A stretch of 33,472 nt of DNA from Muribaculaceae bacterium (GCA_017449785.1 JAFTFA010000026.1:1-33472); one strand, 5' to 3'. Counted from the first letter of the stretch, positions 10,804 to 20,758 are shown. The notes: generated by a model from the letters alone, not told the origin. Translations and numbers: made by a program.

Positions 10804-11271
10804 TTAGAACAAGTCGATGAGCTTGAGGGAGCCCCAGATGAGGACGGCGTAGCGCAACAGCTTGCCGATGGTCATCGTCAGCAGGACAATCCAGACGTTG
10901 GAGCGAACGTAGCCCAGCGCGACGCTGATGGCGGTGCCCAGCATGGGGATGAAGGCAAAGAAGCCCATCCACGCACCGCGGTTGTGCATGAAGTGCAACG
11001 CGCGGTTGAGTTTTTTCTCGCTCACGTGGGCATATTTCTCGATCCACTCGATTTTTCCCAGGTGCCCCAGCCAGTAGCAGGTCATACCGCCGCTCACGTT
11101 TCCCGCCAGTGCAACAAACAAGCAGGTGACAGGATCCATGTGCAACGGCCCCACGCAGGCGATGACTAGCGCTTCACTACTGAAGGGGACAATGCTCCCC
11201 GCCATGAAGGACCCTAAAAACAATCCGAAGAAGCCCCACTGGGTGAAGAATTGGATGAGAGTATCGAGCAT
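10804..11271 (-). CDS. VTT/DedA-like (YqaA-type) membrane protein
   Basis: This 155-aa protein has the VTT (SNARE-associated/DedA) core: a hydrophobic N-terminus (MLDTLIQFFTQWGFFGLFLG), the short reentrant segment SFMAGSIVPFSSEALVIAC with the conserved Pro and Glu, then a GN-SG-M--YWLG segment (AGNVSGGMTCYWLGHLGK, about residues 56-73). Last come two membrane helices with F-PM-GT-ISVALGYVRS. The length and motifs fit the YqaA subgroup. DedA-family proteins help move lipids such as undecaprenyl phosphate across the inner membrane. This exact member is not characterised. It sits between the esterase and LUD genes on the same strand, with heptamer arrays on both sides. Confidence 0.88.
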   Translation of the reverse strand: MLDTLIQFFTQWGFFGLFLGSFMAGSIVPFSSEALVIACVGPLHMDPVTCLFVALAGNVSGGMTCYWLGHLGKIEWIEKYAHVSEKKLNRALHFMHNRGAWMGFFAFIPMLGTAISVALGYVRSNVWIVLLTMTIGKLLRYAVLIWGSLKLIDLF

Positions 11272-11281
11272 TTAGTCACTG

Positions 11282-12507
<1,226 letters not shown>

Positions 12508-12524
12508 TTAAAGTAAAAGTTGTG

Positions 12525-12554
12525 CAAATATACTGAATTTTGGGCGCAATGCAA
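12525..12554 (-). promoter_or_regulatory. Promoter of the esterase gene
   Basis: On the minus strand TTG (12552-12554) is followed after 19 nt by TATATTTG (12525-12532), close to the Bacteroidetes consensus. The start point would be near 12518, giving a leader of about 25 nt. Confidence 0.65.
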
Positions 12555-12572
12555 TAGAAAGGCTGCCATTTT

Positions 12573-13283
12573 TTATTCCCTCATGCGGCCCTTGACGCGT
12601 TCCCAGGCATGGGAGCCGAACAGGAAGCAATCGTGCATCGAGTCCAGCATCACCGTGAAGCGGCTCATGGGGATGGTAAAACTCAGTTCGTTCTTGCCTA
12701 CCCACGGGCGCACCGACGGGTCAAAAAGGCCCAGGAAACAACGGTGCCCGCGGCGTGCATTCTCGACAACGGTCATTGACACGACCGTGCTGCACCCTGA
12801 GCCGAAGCGTGCAACGACGGCATCGGGCTCGTTGGTGTCATAGAAGGCCCATCCGCACAGGCCCGCCAACTCGTCGGGCGTGGCATAGAACATCACGCCC
12901 TCAAACCCCTCCAGCGACTCGGCCTGGTCTATCCTGACGAAGTTGAGGTAAGGCTTGGTGGCGCGAGGCATTTCCAGGCTCGTGACATAGTCGGCGACCA
13001 TCTGGGGCGTGCGCTTGTACTTCTCGGTCAGCGAGACGAAGTTGGGCACCCGCTCGGGCATGTCGCTGAAGCCCGTGTACAGTTTGCCGCCACCGCAGCC
13101 GATGACCTCGGCACTCAGGCTCACCGGCGTGCCCTCGCGTGCCGCCTGCAACCCCTTGAAAAAGCACCCTCCAATCTTTGCCGTCCCGGCCACAGCCACA
13201 TCACTATACCCGAACAACAACGGTAACTGCGCCCTCTCCCCGAACGCCTCCCGATAACTCTTGATAAACTCCTTTATCTCCAT
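12573..13283 (-). CDS. DUF169 family protein (236 aa)
   Basis: The sequence fits the DUF169 family of uncharacterised proteins in anaerobes. Typical parts are an N-terminal PLLFGYSD segment, a G-rich SAEVIGCGGGKLYTGFSDMP motif (about residues 56-75), a VMFYATPDELAGLCGWAFYD segment (about 128-147), and a late FGSGCSTVVSM motif with conserved Cys. No signal peptide is present, so it is cytoplasmic. Cysteines in GCGGG, GLCGW and GSGCS could bind a metal or cofactor, but this is inference. The open frame reaches 13340. ATG 13283 (MEIKEFIKSYREAFG) is chosen because a -7 box lies at 13310-13317 within the longer form. The gene is alone, in front of the esterase promoter. Confidence 0.85.
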   Translation of the reverse strand: MEIKEFIKSYREAFGERAQLPLLFGYSDVAVAGTAKIGGCFFKGLQAAREGTPVSLSAEVIGCGGGKLYTGFSDMPERVPNFVSLTEKYKRTPQMVADYVTSLEMPRATKPYLNFVRIDQAESLEGFEGVMFYATPDELAGLCGWAFYDTNEPDAVVARFGSGCSTVVSMTVVENARRGHRCFLGLFDPSVRPWVGKNELSFTIPMSRFTVMLDSMHDCFLFGSHAWERVKGRMRE

Positions 13284-13309
13284 AACTCTCAATATTTTAT
13301 ATTTTCTTG

Positions 13310-13317
13310 CAAATTTA
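13310..13317 (-). promoter_or_regulatory. -7 box for the DUF169 gene
   Basis: TAAATTTG on the minus strand, 27 nt before the ATG at 13283. No clear TTTG is seen at -33. It supports the shorter start. Confidence 0.5.
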
Positions 13318-13363
13318 GGTAATGTTTGCCATACTTTCATTCATCATCCACAAGAAAAGAATT

Positions 13364-13600
13364 CTAACAACGATCATTTACATCAATGGGATGGTAGCCG
13401 TCCAGCAGTGCTTTACTATCGATGCCCATGTTTTCGGCCGTCAGGCTGAGTGCTACTAGTTCCGGATCGCTGAACTTCGGGACCACACTAGGTCGAGGCC
13501 GATTGCCGAGTTGATTCACGAGATTTCTTGAAAAACTCTTGCAGATATCAAGGATTTTGATGTAATTTTGCGCACAAGTTGTGATTACGTTGATTTGAAT
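13364..13600 (-). pseudogene. N-terminal relic of an IS982-type transposase
   Basis: This 431-bp gap between genes is not empty. Translating the minus strand from about 13600 to a TAG at 13364-13366 gives some 78 residues without a start codon. It includes NYIKILDICKSFSRNLVNQL, then PKFSDPELVALSLTAE and NMGIDSKALL. The F-SD-E-VALSLTAE--GIDS motif is a hallmark of the N-terminal part of IS982-family transposases in Bacteroidetes. After GIDSKALL the similarity stops, and no DDE catalytic region follows. Neither end shows terminal inverted repeats that I can define. It is a dead fragment, possibly left after an insertion decayed between the DUF169 gene and the PstS-like gene. The assignment is by motif memory and needs a search. 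Confidence 0.6.
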
Positions 13601-13714
13601 ATAACTTTTAAACCACTGTAAACTACTAAAAAAATAACGATATAAGCAACTTTTTGAACGCCCTGTTATTAACTTTTTATTCCGGCCAATAACTGACCAT
13701 TAATCAATCATCTA

Positions 13715-14794
13715 ATGAAACATGCTTATCTATCCTTATTGACCTTGGCCATCATCGCTCTGATGGGCGCATGCGGTCACCATGCTGACGAGCCCACTCC
13801 TGATCAGCCCAATATCGTGCCCGTTGACCCATACATCACCTGGCAGGAAGACACGCCCATGTGCAGAAGTACTCATGGTAATATCTCATTCCTCACCCCA
13901 CCCGAAGTCGCACCTATTGAGGGATTGACAGTAGAGAACTTTCCCGTCATTGACGGTTCAGACTCAACCCAGCCACTCAGGACGCTCCTTGCCGTGACTC
14001 TCACGCTTGGATACCGATGCGTGTGGATTCCTTGGGTCACCGACGGTTCCATGCGACTGAGTGTCAGCTATAGTGTCTTGAACGAAGAACAGATCGCACA
14101 ATTCCGAGTTCTTCATGAAAAGCTGAAAATCAACAACACCCATCCGTCATACGAAAACCTGATTGACGGCACGGTTGATTTGATCATCTGCGCCCGAGAG
14201 AGTTCCGAGGATGAAATTAACTATGCCAAGGAGAAAGGCGTCACCCTCATCGAGAAGCCCATCGGCCTGGACTCGTTCGCATTCTTGCTCAACCGCAAGA
14301 ACAGCGTCTCCAATCTCTCGCATGAGCAGATTGTCGCAATCTATAGCGGCCAGATTACCAATTGGAGCCAAGTGGGGGGCACCGACACGACAATCGTCGC
14401 CTATACACGCAACCGCAACTCAGGCAGTCAAGAAAAAATGGAAAAACTTGTCATGCAAGGCGTGCCCATGGTCGATAACCCCGAGCTGCGCGGCGGTTCA
14501 ATGATGTGGCCGTATTTTAGCATCATGGCTCAACCCTACGGCATCGCCTACTCGCCCTATTACTATTACTTGAACATGTCTGACTCCTATACCCAGGTCA
14601 GGGCAATATGTGTCAACGGTGTGCCGCCCACTCGGCAATACATCCGCAATCGCCAGTACCCCTATGTATCCGAGATCTTCGCCTGCATCCGCAGCGACGA
14701 GCCCGCTGACAGCTACGCCCACAAAGTCTTTGACTACCTCACCACCACCGACGGCAAAAGAATCATCGAAGCCTCAGGGTACGTCTCCAACTAA
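13715..14794 (+). CDS. PstS-like substrate-binding lipoprotein
   Basis: The N-terminus ends in a lipobox LMGAC (Cys at residue 20), so the protein is a lipoprotein. The body is a periplasmic binding protein fold of the PstS/phosphate group. It has a DGSDSTQPL motif near the start of the mature domain (about residues 89-97), where PstS proteins have a SGS/T anion loop. The segment LSHEQIVAIYSGQITNWSQV (about 208-227) is highly typical of PstS, followed by TRNRNSGSQEKME (about 235-247). No pstC, pstA, pstB or phoU lies beside it, so it may be an orphan binding or sensing protein, and phosphate as ligand is unproven. An inverted repeat follows the stop codon. Confidence 0.85.
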   Translation: MKHAYLSLLTLAIIALMGACGHHADEPTPDQPNIVPVDPYITWQEDTPMCRSTHGNISFLTPPEVAPIEGLTVENFPVIDGSDSTQPLRTLLAVTLTLGYRCVWIPWVTDGSMRLSVSYSVLNEEQIAQFRVLHEKLKINNTHPSYENLIDGTVDLIICARESSEDEINYAKEKGVTLIEKPIGLDSFAFLLNRKNSVSNLSHEQIVAIYSGQITNWSQVGGTDTTIVAYTRNRNSGSQEKMEKLVMQGVPMVDNPELRGGSMMWPYFSIMAQPYGIAYSPYYYYLNMSDSYTQVRAICVNGVPPTRQYIRNRQYPYVSEIFACIRSDEPADSYAHKVFDYLTTTDGKRIIEASGYVSN

Positions 14795-14841
14795 TGGGTA
14801 AAACAGGGACGGTTCTCATGATGTAATCCTTTGAGATATAG

Positions 14842-14877
14842 CAAGAATGCACGGGTCGGATGGCTCGTGCATTCTTG
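14842..14877. terminator. 12-bp perfect hairpin between convergent genes
   Basis: CAAGAATGCACG (14842-14853) pairs fully with CGTGCATTCTTG (14866-14877) around a 12-nt loop. It lies 47 nt after the PstS-like stop and 35 nt after the dcuB stop on the other strand. No T run flanks it on either side, so it is a probable bidirectional terminator by position and strength only. Confidence 0.6.
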
Positions 14878-14912
14878 TGGTGAAAGGGAGGAAGATGGGC
14901 TTGCTGTCTGGT

Positions 14913-16376
14913 CTAGATCCAGCCCATGGAGTGGTAGAGGAAGGCGATGAGGTAGCCGGCGATGCAGGCGATGACGGTGTGGACCATGCCGGGCATCATG
15001 AACGAGTGGTTCAACAGGTACTTGCCGATGACGGTGGTGCCGGTGCGGTCGAAGTTGACCGTGGCGATGTCAGAGGGATAGTTGGGGATGAAGAAGTAGC
15101 CATAGACCGATGGCAACACGCCCAGCAGAACCCATCCGTCGATGCCGAGTCCATAGGCCAGAGGCAGCATCGAGACGACCACGGCTCCCTGTGAGTTGAC
15201 CAGAACCGAGACCAGGAAGAAGGCAAATGCGATCGACCAGGGGTATTTCTCGACCATGCCGGCCAGCATCTGCTGGATTTCGCCCAGGTAGTTGGCGAAG
15301 TAGGTGTCGGCGAGCCAAGCGATGCCGTAGATGGCAACGACGGCCACCATGCCGCTCTGCCACACGGGACCGGCGATGGCCTTCTTGGGTGACGCCTTGC
15401 AGAAGATAATCATCAACGCCGCGGCGGTGATCATGACGATCTGGATGACGAGGTTCATCTTGAGTGGCGTGAGATTGACCTTGGTCAAGCCTTCGACTGC
15501 AATGCCCAGCTTGGCCAGCTGGTCGGCGGTGATTGTCACGCGGGAGCCGATGAGTTCGATGGTCGCGTCGCCGTCGATGGCCTTGATCGTGTCATAGGCC
15601 GGCAGCAGGTCCTGGAAGATGGCGAAGAACACGATCACCAGCAGGGCTCCGAAGAAGATATAGACGGCGCGCTTGCTCTCGGGAGCAATCTTCTTGTCGA
15701 GGGTGGTGGCGCTGCTGCCGTAGATGTACTCGCGCTGGGCGGGGTCGGCAATCTTCTTCTGGAACTCGGGGTCCTTGTCGAGGTCCTTGCCGCGCTTGTA
15801 GGAGGCCAGCGAGGCGATGAAAATGCCCAGCAGGCAGGCGGGGATGGTCACCATCAGCACCTGGGGGATAGAGATGTTATAGCCGTTGGTGCCGCTGATG
15901 GTGATAAAGGCCACGATAGCAGCCGCGATGGGCGAGCAGGTGATACCGATCTGGGATGCGATGCTGGCGATGCCGCAGGGACGCTCGGGGCGTATGCCCT
16001 TCTTGATGGCGATGTCACAGATGATGGGCATCAGCGTATAGACCACATGGCCGGTGCCGACGAGCACCGTGAGGACGAAGGTGGCCAGCGGGGCCAGGAA
16101 GGTGATGCGGTCGGGATGCTTGCGCAGCAATTTCTCGGCCAGCTGGATGAGCCAGTCCATGCCGCCCGAGGCCTGCATGATGCCGGCGCAGGTGACGGCT
16201 GCAATGATGATGTAGATGACATCGGTGGGAGGAGTGCCGGGTTTCATGCCGAAGCCAAACACGAGGATGGCCAGGCCGATGCCCGAGATAGCTCCCAGTG
16301 CCAGACTGCCGTATCGGGAGCCCAGCCACAACGCTGCAAGCACGATGCAGAGCTGTAAAATCATGATAACTGACAT
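14913..16376 (-). CDS. dcuB: Anaerobic C4-dicarboxylate transporter, DcuA/DcuB family
   Basis: This 487-aa, roughly 12-segment inner-membrane protein carries Dcu family signatures: LALGAISGIGLAILVFGFGM near the start, KPGTPPTDVIYIIIAAVT (about 45-62), MQASGGMDWLIQLAEKLLRK (about 67-86) and LVGTGHVVYTLMPIICD (about 104-120). It also has IRPERP with SQIGITCSPIAAAIVAF, and a late GYFFIPNYPSDIATVNFDRT segment. Dcu proteins exchange succinate for fumarate, malate or aspartate during fumarate respiration, a central route in Bacteroidales. A polar insert at about 205-300 makes it somewhat longer than the E. coli protein. It follows the porin gene after 61 nt on the same strand. A heptamer array, not a Shine-Dalgarno, precedes the start. 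Confidence 0.93.
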   Translation of the reverse strand: MSVIMILQLCIVLAALWLGSRYGSLALGAISGIGLAILVFGFGMKPGTPPTDVIYIIIAAVTCAGIMQASGGMDWLIQLAEKLLRKHPDRITFLAPLATFVLTVLVGTGHVVYTLMPIICDIAIKKGIRPERPCGIASIASQIGITCSPIAAAIVAFITISGTNGYNISIPQVLMVTIPACLLGIFIASLASYKRGKDLDKDPEFQKKIADPAQREYIYGSSATTLDKKIAPESKRAVYIFFGALLVIVFFAIFQDLLPAYDTIKAIDGDATIELIGSRVTITADQLAKLGIAVEGLTKVNLTPLKMNLVIQIVMITAAALMIIFCKASPKKAIAGPVWQSGMVAVVAIYGIAWLADTYFANYLGEIQQMLAGMVEKYPWSIAFAFFLVSVLVNSQGAVVVSMLPLAYGLGIDGWVLLGVLPSVYGYFFIPNYPSDIATVNFDRTGTTVIGKYLLNHSFMMPGMVHTVIACIAGYLIAFLYHSMGWI

Positions 16377-16383
16377 ATTGGTT

Positions 16384-16418
16384 AGTTTTAAGTTTTAAGT
16401 TGTTAGTTGTTAGTTTTA
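16384..16418. repeat. Five phased AGTTNNN heptamers before the dcuB start codon
   Basis: Units begin at 16384, 16391, 16398, 16405 and 16412 (AGTTTTA or AGTTGTT). The array ends 7 nt from the dcuB ATG at 16376 and fills most of the gap to the porin stop at 16438. Confidence 0.8.
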
Positions 16419-16437
16419 AAGTTGTATCTGGTGGAGG

Positions 16438-17562
16438 TCAATAGCGGATGGAGAGTTGCACGAACACGCTGCTGTAATCGGGATCGGCCAGAGCGCGGTC
16501 GTGGGTGAGACAATATTCGGTCTGGACTTCCAGATACTTGCAGAAGCGGTAGTTCAGTCCCACCTCGTAGTTTGTCTTGGCGGCTACCGACGAGGCGGTG
16601 GGGCGGTAGAGGTCATAGCGGGCCTTAGCCATCAGTTTGTCTTTGATGACAGGCACGATGGCCAGTGCATACACACCGTCGGCCTTGTCGTTGGCCACCT
16701 CATTGCCGTTCTTGTCGGTGTAGGTCTTGATGTCGGCATCGTTGCCGTCGGCCGACTTCTGATAGGTCGTGGCGAAGCCGCGTCCCGTCGAGTGGATATA
16801 CTCGGCGCGCAGCTGCAGGTCGCCCTTCTTGTACTCGGCACTCAGGGCATAGCGGTGCTGGCGCAGGCTCACGGTGTGGCCGAGGGCCTTGCGGGCATAG
16901 GATCCCTCCCAGCCGAAGGCACCGATGCGCATGCCCTGGATGGGCATGACCCAAGCGCCGCCGATGATGTCCTTCCTCTCGTCCACGTCCTTGACGTTGA
17001 TACCCTGGCCATTGAACACGCCCACCTGGTAGTGGATCAGGTTGCGGCCACTACGGTTCTTGAGGAAGTCGCCCTGGAACTGCAGACCGATGTCGCGGCC
17101 ATTGCTGGCGTGCATGCCTGTGCGGTCGTTGAAGCCAGCCAGCCGGCTCACGGGCTGGGAGTAGCTCATGAATCCCTGGTCGATGGGGTTCATCGGGTTC
17201 TCGTAGGTGAACGGTCGCTTGAACTGGCCCAGCTTGACGCGGAAGAAGTCCAGCCGCTGCCACTCCACGAAGTAGTCCACAAGCCTGGGGCTGCTGCCCA
17301 TCGTGGCGGTGTTGCCGTTGATCTGGCCCTGGATCTTGTAGTAGAAGTCATTGAGGATGCGCCCCTCGATCGAGGCCCTGACGAGCTTGATGTCAAACGA
17401 GTTGCTGTTATTCCCGTCCTGGAATGTGGCCTGATAAGTCGCCATGGCAAAGCCGCTGAACTTGGGCTTGGTGAAGATCGCGTTATTGCCGTCGCCCTGG
17501 GCCGCCATTGCCGTGAACAGTAATATCGACCCTATCAGGGTCAGTAGTAGTCGTCTTGTCAT
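16438..17562 (-). CDS. OprO/OprP-type outer-membrane porin
   Basis: The protein starts with a signal peptide (MTRRLLLTLIGSILLFTAMA). A 16- to 18-strand-like barrel follows, with the family's opening pattern FSGFAMATYQATFQDGNNSN and SFDIKLVRASIEGRILNDFY (about residues 34-75). The block FRVKLGQFKRPFTYENPMNP is the most typical porin O/P motif. The chain ends in FVQLSIRY, an aromatic C-terminal residue as required for outer-membrane insertion. Despite the family name 'phosphate-selective', substrates in Bacteroidales are mostly unknown. ATG 17562 is chosen over an in-frame TTG at 17577. It leads dcuB by 61 nt, so it may let C4-dicarboxylates through the outer membrane to that transporter. That link is inference. 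Confidence 0.88.
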   Translation of the reverse strand: MTRRLLLTLIGSILLFTAMAAQGDGNNAIFTKPKFSGFAMATYQATFQDGNNSNSFDIKLVRASIEGRILNDFYYKIQGQINGNTATMGSSPRLVDYFVEWQRLDFFRVKLGQFKRPFTYENPMNPIDQGFMSYSQPVSRLAGFNDRTGMHASNGRDIGLQFQGDFLKNRSGRNLIHYQVGVFNGQGINVKDVDERKDIIGGAWVMPIQGMRIGAFGWEGSYARKALGHTVSLRQHRYALSAEYKKGDLQLRAEYIHSTGRGFATTYQKSADGNDADIKTYTDKNGNEVANDKADGVYALAIVPVIKDKLMAKARYDLYRPTASSVAAKTNYEVGLNYRFCKYLEVQTEYCLTHDRALADPDYSSVFVQLSIRY

Positions 17563-17602
17563 GTCTGTATTGTTCAAGAGGTTAATGATATATTGAAAAA
17601 CG

Positions 17603-17636
17603 CAAAATTACAATAAATCATTCAATATCAGGCCAA
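17603..17636 (-). promoter_or_regulatory. Promoter of the porin-dcuB unit
   Basis: On the minus strand TTG (17634-17636) is followed after 23 nt by TAATTTTG (17603-17610). Transcription would start near 17596, about 34 nt before the ATG at 17562. Confidence 0.55.
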
Positions 17637-17680
17637 GCAGTGCGTGTTTTTTTGTGTTGAAAAGTGATGTGCATTTATGG

Positions 17681-17718
17681 AAAAATAGCCTGGCGATGCA
17701 AGATGCCAGGCTATTTTC
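17681..17718 (-). terminator. Strong terminator after the large surface-protein gene
   Basis: AAAATAGCCTGGC (17682-17694) and its perfect complement (17705-17717) form a 13-bp stem with a 10-nt loop. Read on the minus strand the right arm ends in a run of T. It lies 29 nt after the stop at 17747 and insulates the porin promoter from read-through. Confidence 0.85.
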
Positions 17719-17746
17719 TAGGGTGAAATGGTTCTTGTGAGAGTGT

Positions 17747-20700
17747 TTACTTCACGAGAATCTTGCGTACCGAGCCATCGCTGTAACGGATGATGTTCAC
17801 ACCAGGCTGCGGCTGGGAGAGCTGGCGGCCCTGGATGTCATAGATGCGGCAATCGACAGGCATTACCGACATGATCTCGTCGATGGCAGTGGGCGTGACG
17901 TTGACCGCATTGCTGGGCAGGCTCTCGCCCTGCTCATAGACGGCGCTCACGCAGTAGCTGGCATCGCTCTCGCCCAGGGCGCAAGTGTAGCTCGTCTCGG
18001 GAGCGGGAACAAAGGCGATGAACTCGCCGTTGCAATACACGTTGTAACCGGTGAGAGTGCGGGGCAGCTCGTCGGTGGCAGCGGGAGCATAGTTGAAATC
18101 GTCGATCATCAGCATCACGCTGCGGCGGATGCAGCGCACGGCGAAGTAACGGGTGCCCTCGGGCACGTCAAAGGTGTATTCTCTCCAACCTTCGTTGACG
18201 TAGATGCGCTCCTCGCTGTTGAGCTTGGTGAAGCTGTCGTGATGGCTGTCGGTGCTGGAGGTATAGACGTTGATCCACTCCGAGTCAAAGGTGGCAGCCT
18301 TGGCCCAGAACTTGATGGTCTGGGCGCGTCCGTCCAGGCGCGGGGTGATCAGCCAGTCATCGTTCTCATAGGGGTAATCGACGCTGGGGGCAGCCATGTA
18401 CTGCTCGCCGCTGTGGGGAGCAAAGGCGCCGTCCATGTTACCCTCTACCCACGTCTGGCTCTCGGTGGTGTTGAACACCTGGAAGGCCATCGGGGCACCC
18501 TGGTTCTCATAGGCCACAGGGATGCGCGGGGTGACGAGCGTGGTGGCGCCGTCGCCGTCATACATCGTCCAGTCGCCCACACCATCGATGTCAAACGAGC
18601 GGTAGGACTCAAAGTCATCGGTCACATAGTACATCTCTCCCTGGGCCGGCTCTACCGACTGGCATGCCTCCCACATCAAGGTCACGTTGCCGTCGCTGGT
18701 CGTGGCCGACAGATACTCGGGAGCGGGCAGCTCGTTGGGGCGAACCGATGTCGTGATGGTGGCGCTGACGTTGTTGGCGGGCATCATGTCATCGTTCCAG
18801 ACAACCTCGATGTGCCAGTCGATGCCCTCCAGTTCGGCATCGGCAGCCGTGGCGGCATAGGTAGCAGTTCCGGTCGTGGATGTTCCGGCAGCAAGGGTCT
18901 GGTCGGCAATCGTCTGATAGAGCTCGCCGTCCCTGTAGATGTTGACCGTGTAGCCCTGGGCATCCTGTGAACCGCGGTTCATGATGTCATACTTCATCAC
19001 CAGTTCCTCGCCGATGTTCACGCGCTTGGGATCGATGGTGAAGGCGGTCACTGCCAGGTCGCTTGCCACGCTGGCCTCGCCGATGCGGATGTTGTCCACA
19101 TACAGGTCACGACGGGCCCCCATCTGGTCGCTCAAGGCCGAGGCCAACAGACCGATGTTGGCAAAGTTGGCATCAGCATTCTTGGGCAGAATCACTTCAC
19201 ATTCTACCCACTGGTCGGTCATCTCGTTGAGGAAGAACTGGGCATTTTCCACATCCTGCCACTGGCCGCCGTCATAGGATACCTGCACCTGGATGTTGTC
19301 GTCAATCTCGCCGTCCCACTCGGGGTCATACCACTGGCTGCGGCCATAGTGGAACATGAACTTCATCGTGGGCACACTCACGCTGTTGAGGTTGAGCATG
19401 GGCGAAACCAGGCGGCTCTGTGTGCCATAGTCGGCATACTGGCTCTCGGCCACGAGGAATCCGCCGTCATAGTCGGGAGCCTCGATGAGCGGTTCGCCTG
19501 TCCAGTCGTCATAGATGTCGCCCGTGGCATAGAAGTCAAAATCATTGACCTCGCCGTCCTGGGTCCAGTTCTCCTGCTCGCCCCAGGCAAACGAAGCCTT
19601 GTAGGGCAGGTCGAGGGGCTTGCCAGTAACGACGCTGTTGGTCTGGGCCGACTCACCCTGCTGGCCGTTATAGAGCGGCGTGATGGTGTAGCTGGCATTG
19701 ACCTGTCCCTGGGTGACGGGAATGATGTCGGTGTAGGTCGTCTCGGCGATGCCCTCGGCAACCACGCCGCTGGACTCGCTGACGCGTTCAACGCGATAGG
19801 TCACAGCGCCAAAGTCCACATAGCCGCCGTTGACCGAAGTGGTGGGAGCATCCCACGTCACCGTGATGCTCATGTCATTGTTGAGCCTGGCAATCGCGTT
19901 GGTGGGGACAACGGGCATGTCTTGACCGACAAACGCCGTCACCTCGACAGCGCTGCCCTCTCCAGCCTGGTTGCGGGCCACGATGCGATAGGTGTTGAAA
20001 CCGTTCTCCACCTCGGCATCATGATAGGTCAAAGCCTCGCCAGGAGCGGGATTCTCAAAGGTCTTTTCCAGCACATTGCCGACATACACGTCGATGGCAG
20101 TGATCTCGTCCAGAGCCTCGCCGGCAGCCGTCACCGTGGGAGCGGTGAACGCCAGCGTGGCCTGGGTGGCACCCATAGCGGCGGGCGTGAGCACGGCATC
20201 GGTTACCTCGGCGGGAACACCCTTGGGGGCCTTCTCGATGAGCTTGACGTTGTCAATCTCGACGCGATGCTGCTCGGGGTCGCTGTAGGCATAGAAGGCC
20301 AGGCGGTACTTGCCGCTGGTGGCGGCATAGACCTTGACCGTCTTGTTGCCCGAGTCGTCACGCACGACGCCGGGATAATCGGCCAGCACCTGGGTGAACG
20401 AGGCCGGGTCGGTGCTGGTGCCCAGCAGGACGCGCAGGTTCTCGGTCTTGGACAGCACGCCCATATAGAACGTGAGTTCATACACATTGTCGGCATTCAG
20501 TTCAAACTCGGGTGAGATGTAGTAGTCATCACCCGGCAGTCCCGTCTGGTAGTCGAGCATGTAGGCCGCCATGCCGTTGAGGTATTCCCAAGTGCGGCCG
20601 CCATTCTGGTCCACAATGGTCCAGGACTCAAACGCTTCCTGCGTGTCGAAGGCTTCTTCGAGCACGACATCACCGGGGCTTGCCCATGCCGTGGCAGAGG

Positions 20701-20758
20701 CAAATGCCGCCAGCCCTACAAAGAGGGCCCTAAAAGAATGGAGCAATCTTTTTTTCAT
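17747..20758 (-). CDS. Large secreted adhesin-like protein: choice-of-anchor-J and FN3 domains, type IX-like tail
   Basis: The 1003-aa protein has a signal peptide (about 1-27) and a cleaved-adhesin/choice-of-anchor-J domain (about 34-175; EAFDTQEAFESWTIVDQNG). FN3-type repeats follow (around 180-390), then a further jelly-roll domain (about 390-570; FLVAESQYADYGTQSRLVSP). Next are a CARDB-like domain (DLAVTAFTIDPKRVNIGEEL), another FN3 start (LPAPEYLSATTSDGNVTLMW) and a second anchor-J domain (AFQVFNTTESQTWVEGNMDG). It ends with IYDIQGRQLSQPQPGVNIIR and SDGSVRKILVK, which resembles a type IX secretion sorting tail. These domains occur in gingipain and hemagglutinin adhesins. No peptidase motif is seen. 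ATG 20758 is used because the upstream extension to 20857 contains the -7 box. Confidence 0.88.
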   Translation of the reverse strand: MKKRLLHSFRALFVGLAAFASATAWASPGDVVLEEAFDTQEAFESWTIVDQNGGRTWEYLNGMAAYMLDYQTGLPGDDYYISPEFELNADNVYELTFYMGVLSKTENLRVLLGTSTDPASFTQVLADYPGVVRDDSGNKTVKVYAATSGKYRLAFYAYSDPEQHRVEIDNVKLIEKAPKGVPAEVTDAVLTPAAMGATQATLAFTAPTVTAAGEALDEITAIDVYVGNVLEKTFENPAPGEALTYHDAEVENGFNTYRIVARNQAGEGSAVEVTAFVGQDMPVVPTNAIARLNNDMSITVTWDAPTTSVNGGYVDFGAVTYRVERVSESSGVVAEGIAETTYTDIIPVTQGQVNASYTITPLYNGQQGESAQTNSVVTGKPLDLPYKASFAWGEQENWTQDGEVNDFDFYATGDIYDDWTGEPLIEAPDYDGGFLVAESQYADYGTQSRLVSPMLNLNSVSVPTMKFMFHYGRSQWYDPEWDGEIDDNIQVQVSYDGGQWQDVENAQFFLNEMTDQWVECEVILPKNADANFANIGLLASALSDQMGARRDLYVDNIRIGEASVASDLAVTAFTIDPKRVNIGEELVMKYDIMNRGSQDAQGYTVNIYRDGELYQTIADQTLAAGTSTTGTATYAATAADAELEGIDWHIEVVWNDDMMPANNVSATITTSVRPNELPAPEYLSATTSDGNVTLMWEACQSVEPAQGEMYYVTDDFESYRSFDIDGVGDWTMYDGDGATTLVTPRIPVAYENQGAPMAFQVFNTTESQTWVEGNMDGAFAPHSGEQYMAAPSVDYPYENDDWLITPRLDGRAQTIKFWAKAATFDSEWINVYTSSTDSHHDSFTKLNSEERIYVNEGWREYTFDVPEGTRYFAVRCIRRSVMLMIDDFNYAPAATDELPRTLTGYNVYCNGEFIAFVPAPETSYTCALGESDASYCVSAVYEQGESLPSNAVNVTPTAIDEIMSVMPVDCRIYDIQGRQLSQPQPGVNIIRYSDGSVRKILVK

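Noticed and set aside
13261..13449. 62-aa plus-strand open frame
   Set aside because: It begins inside the DUF169 gene and crosses the transposase relic in the wrong frame; no start signals.
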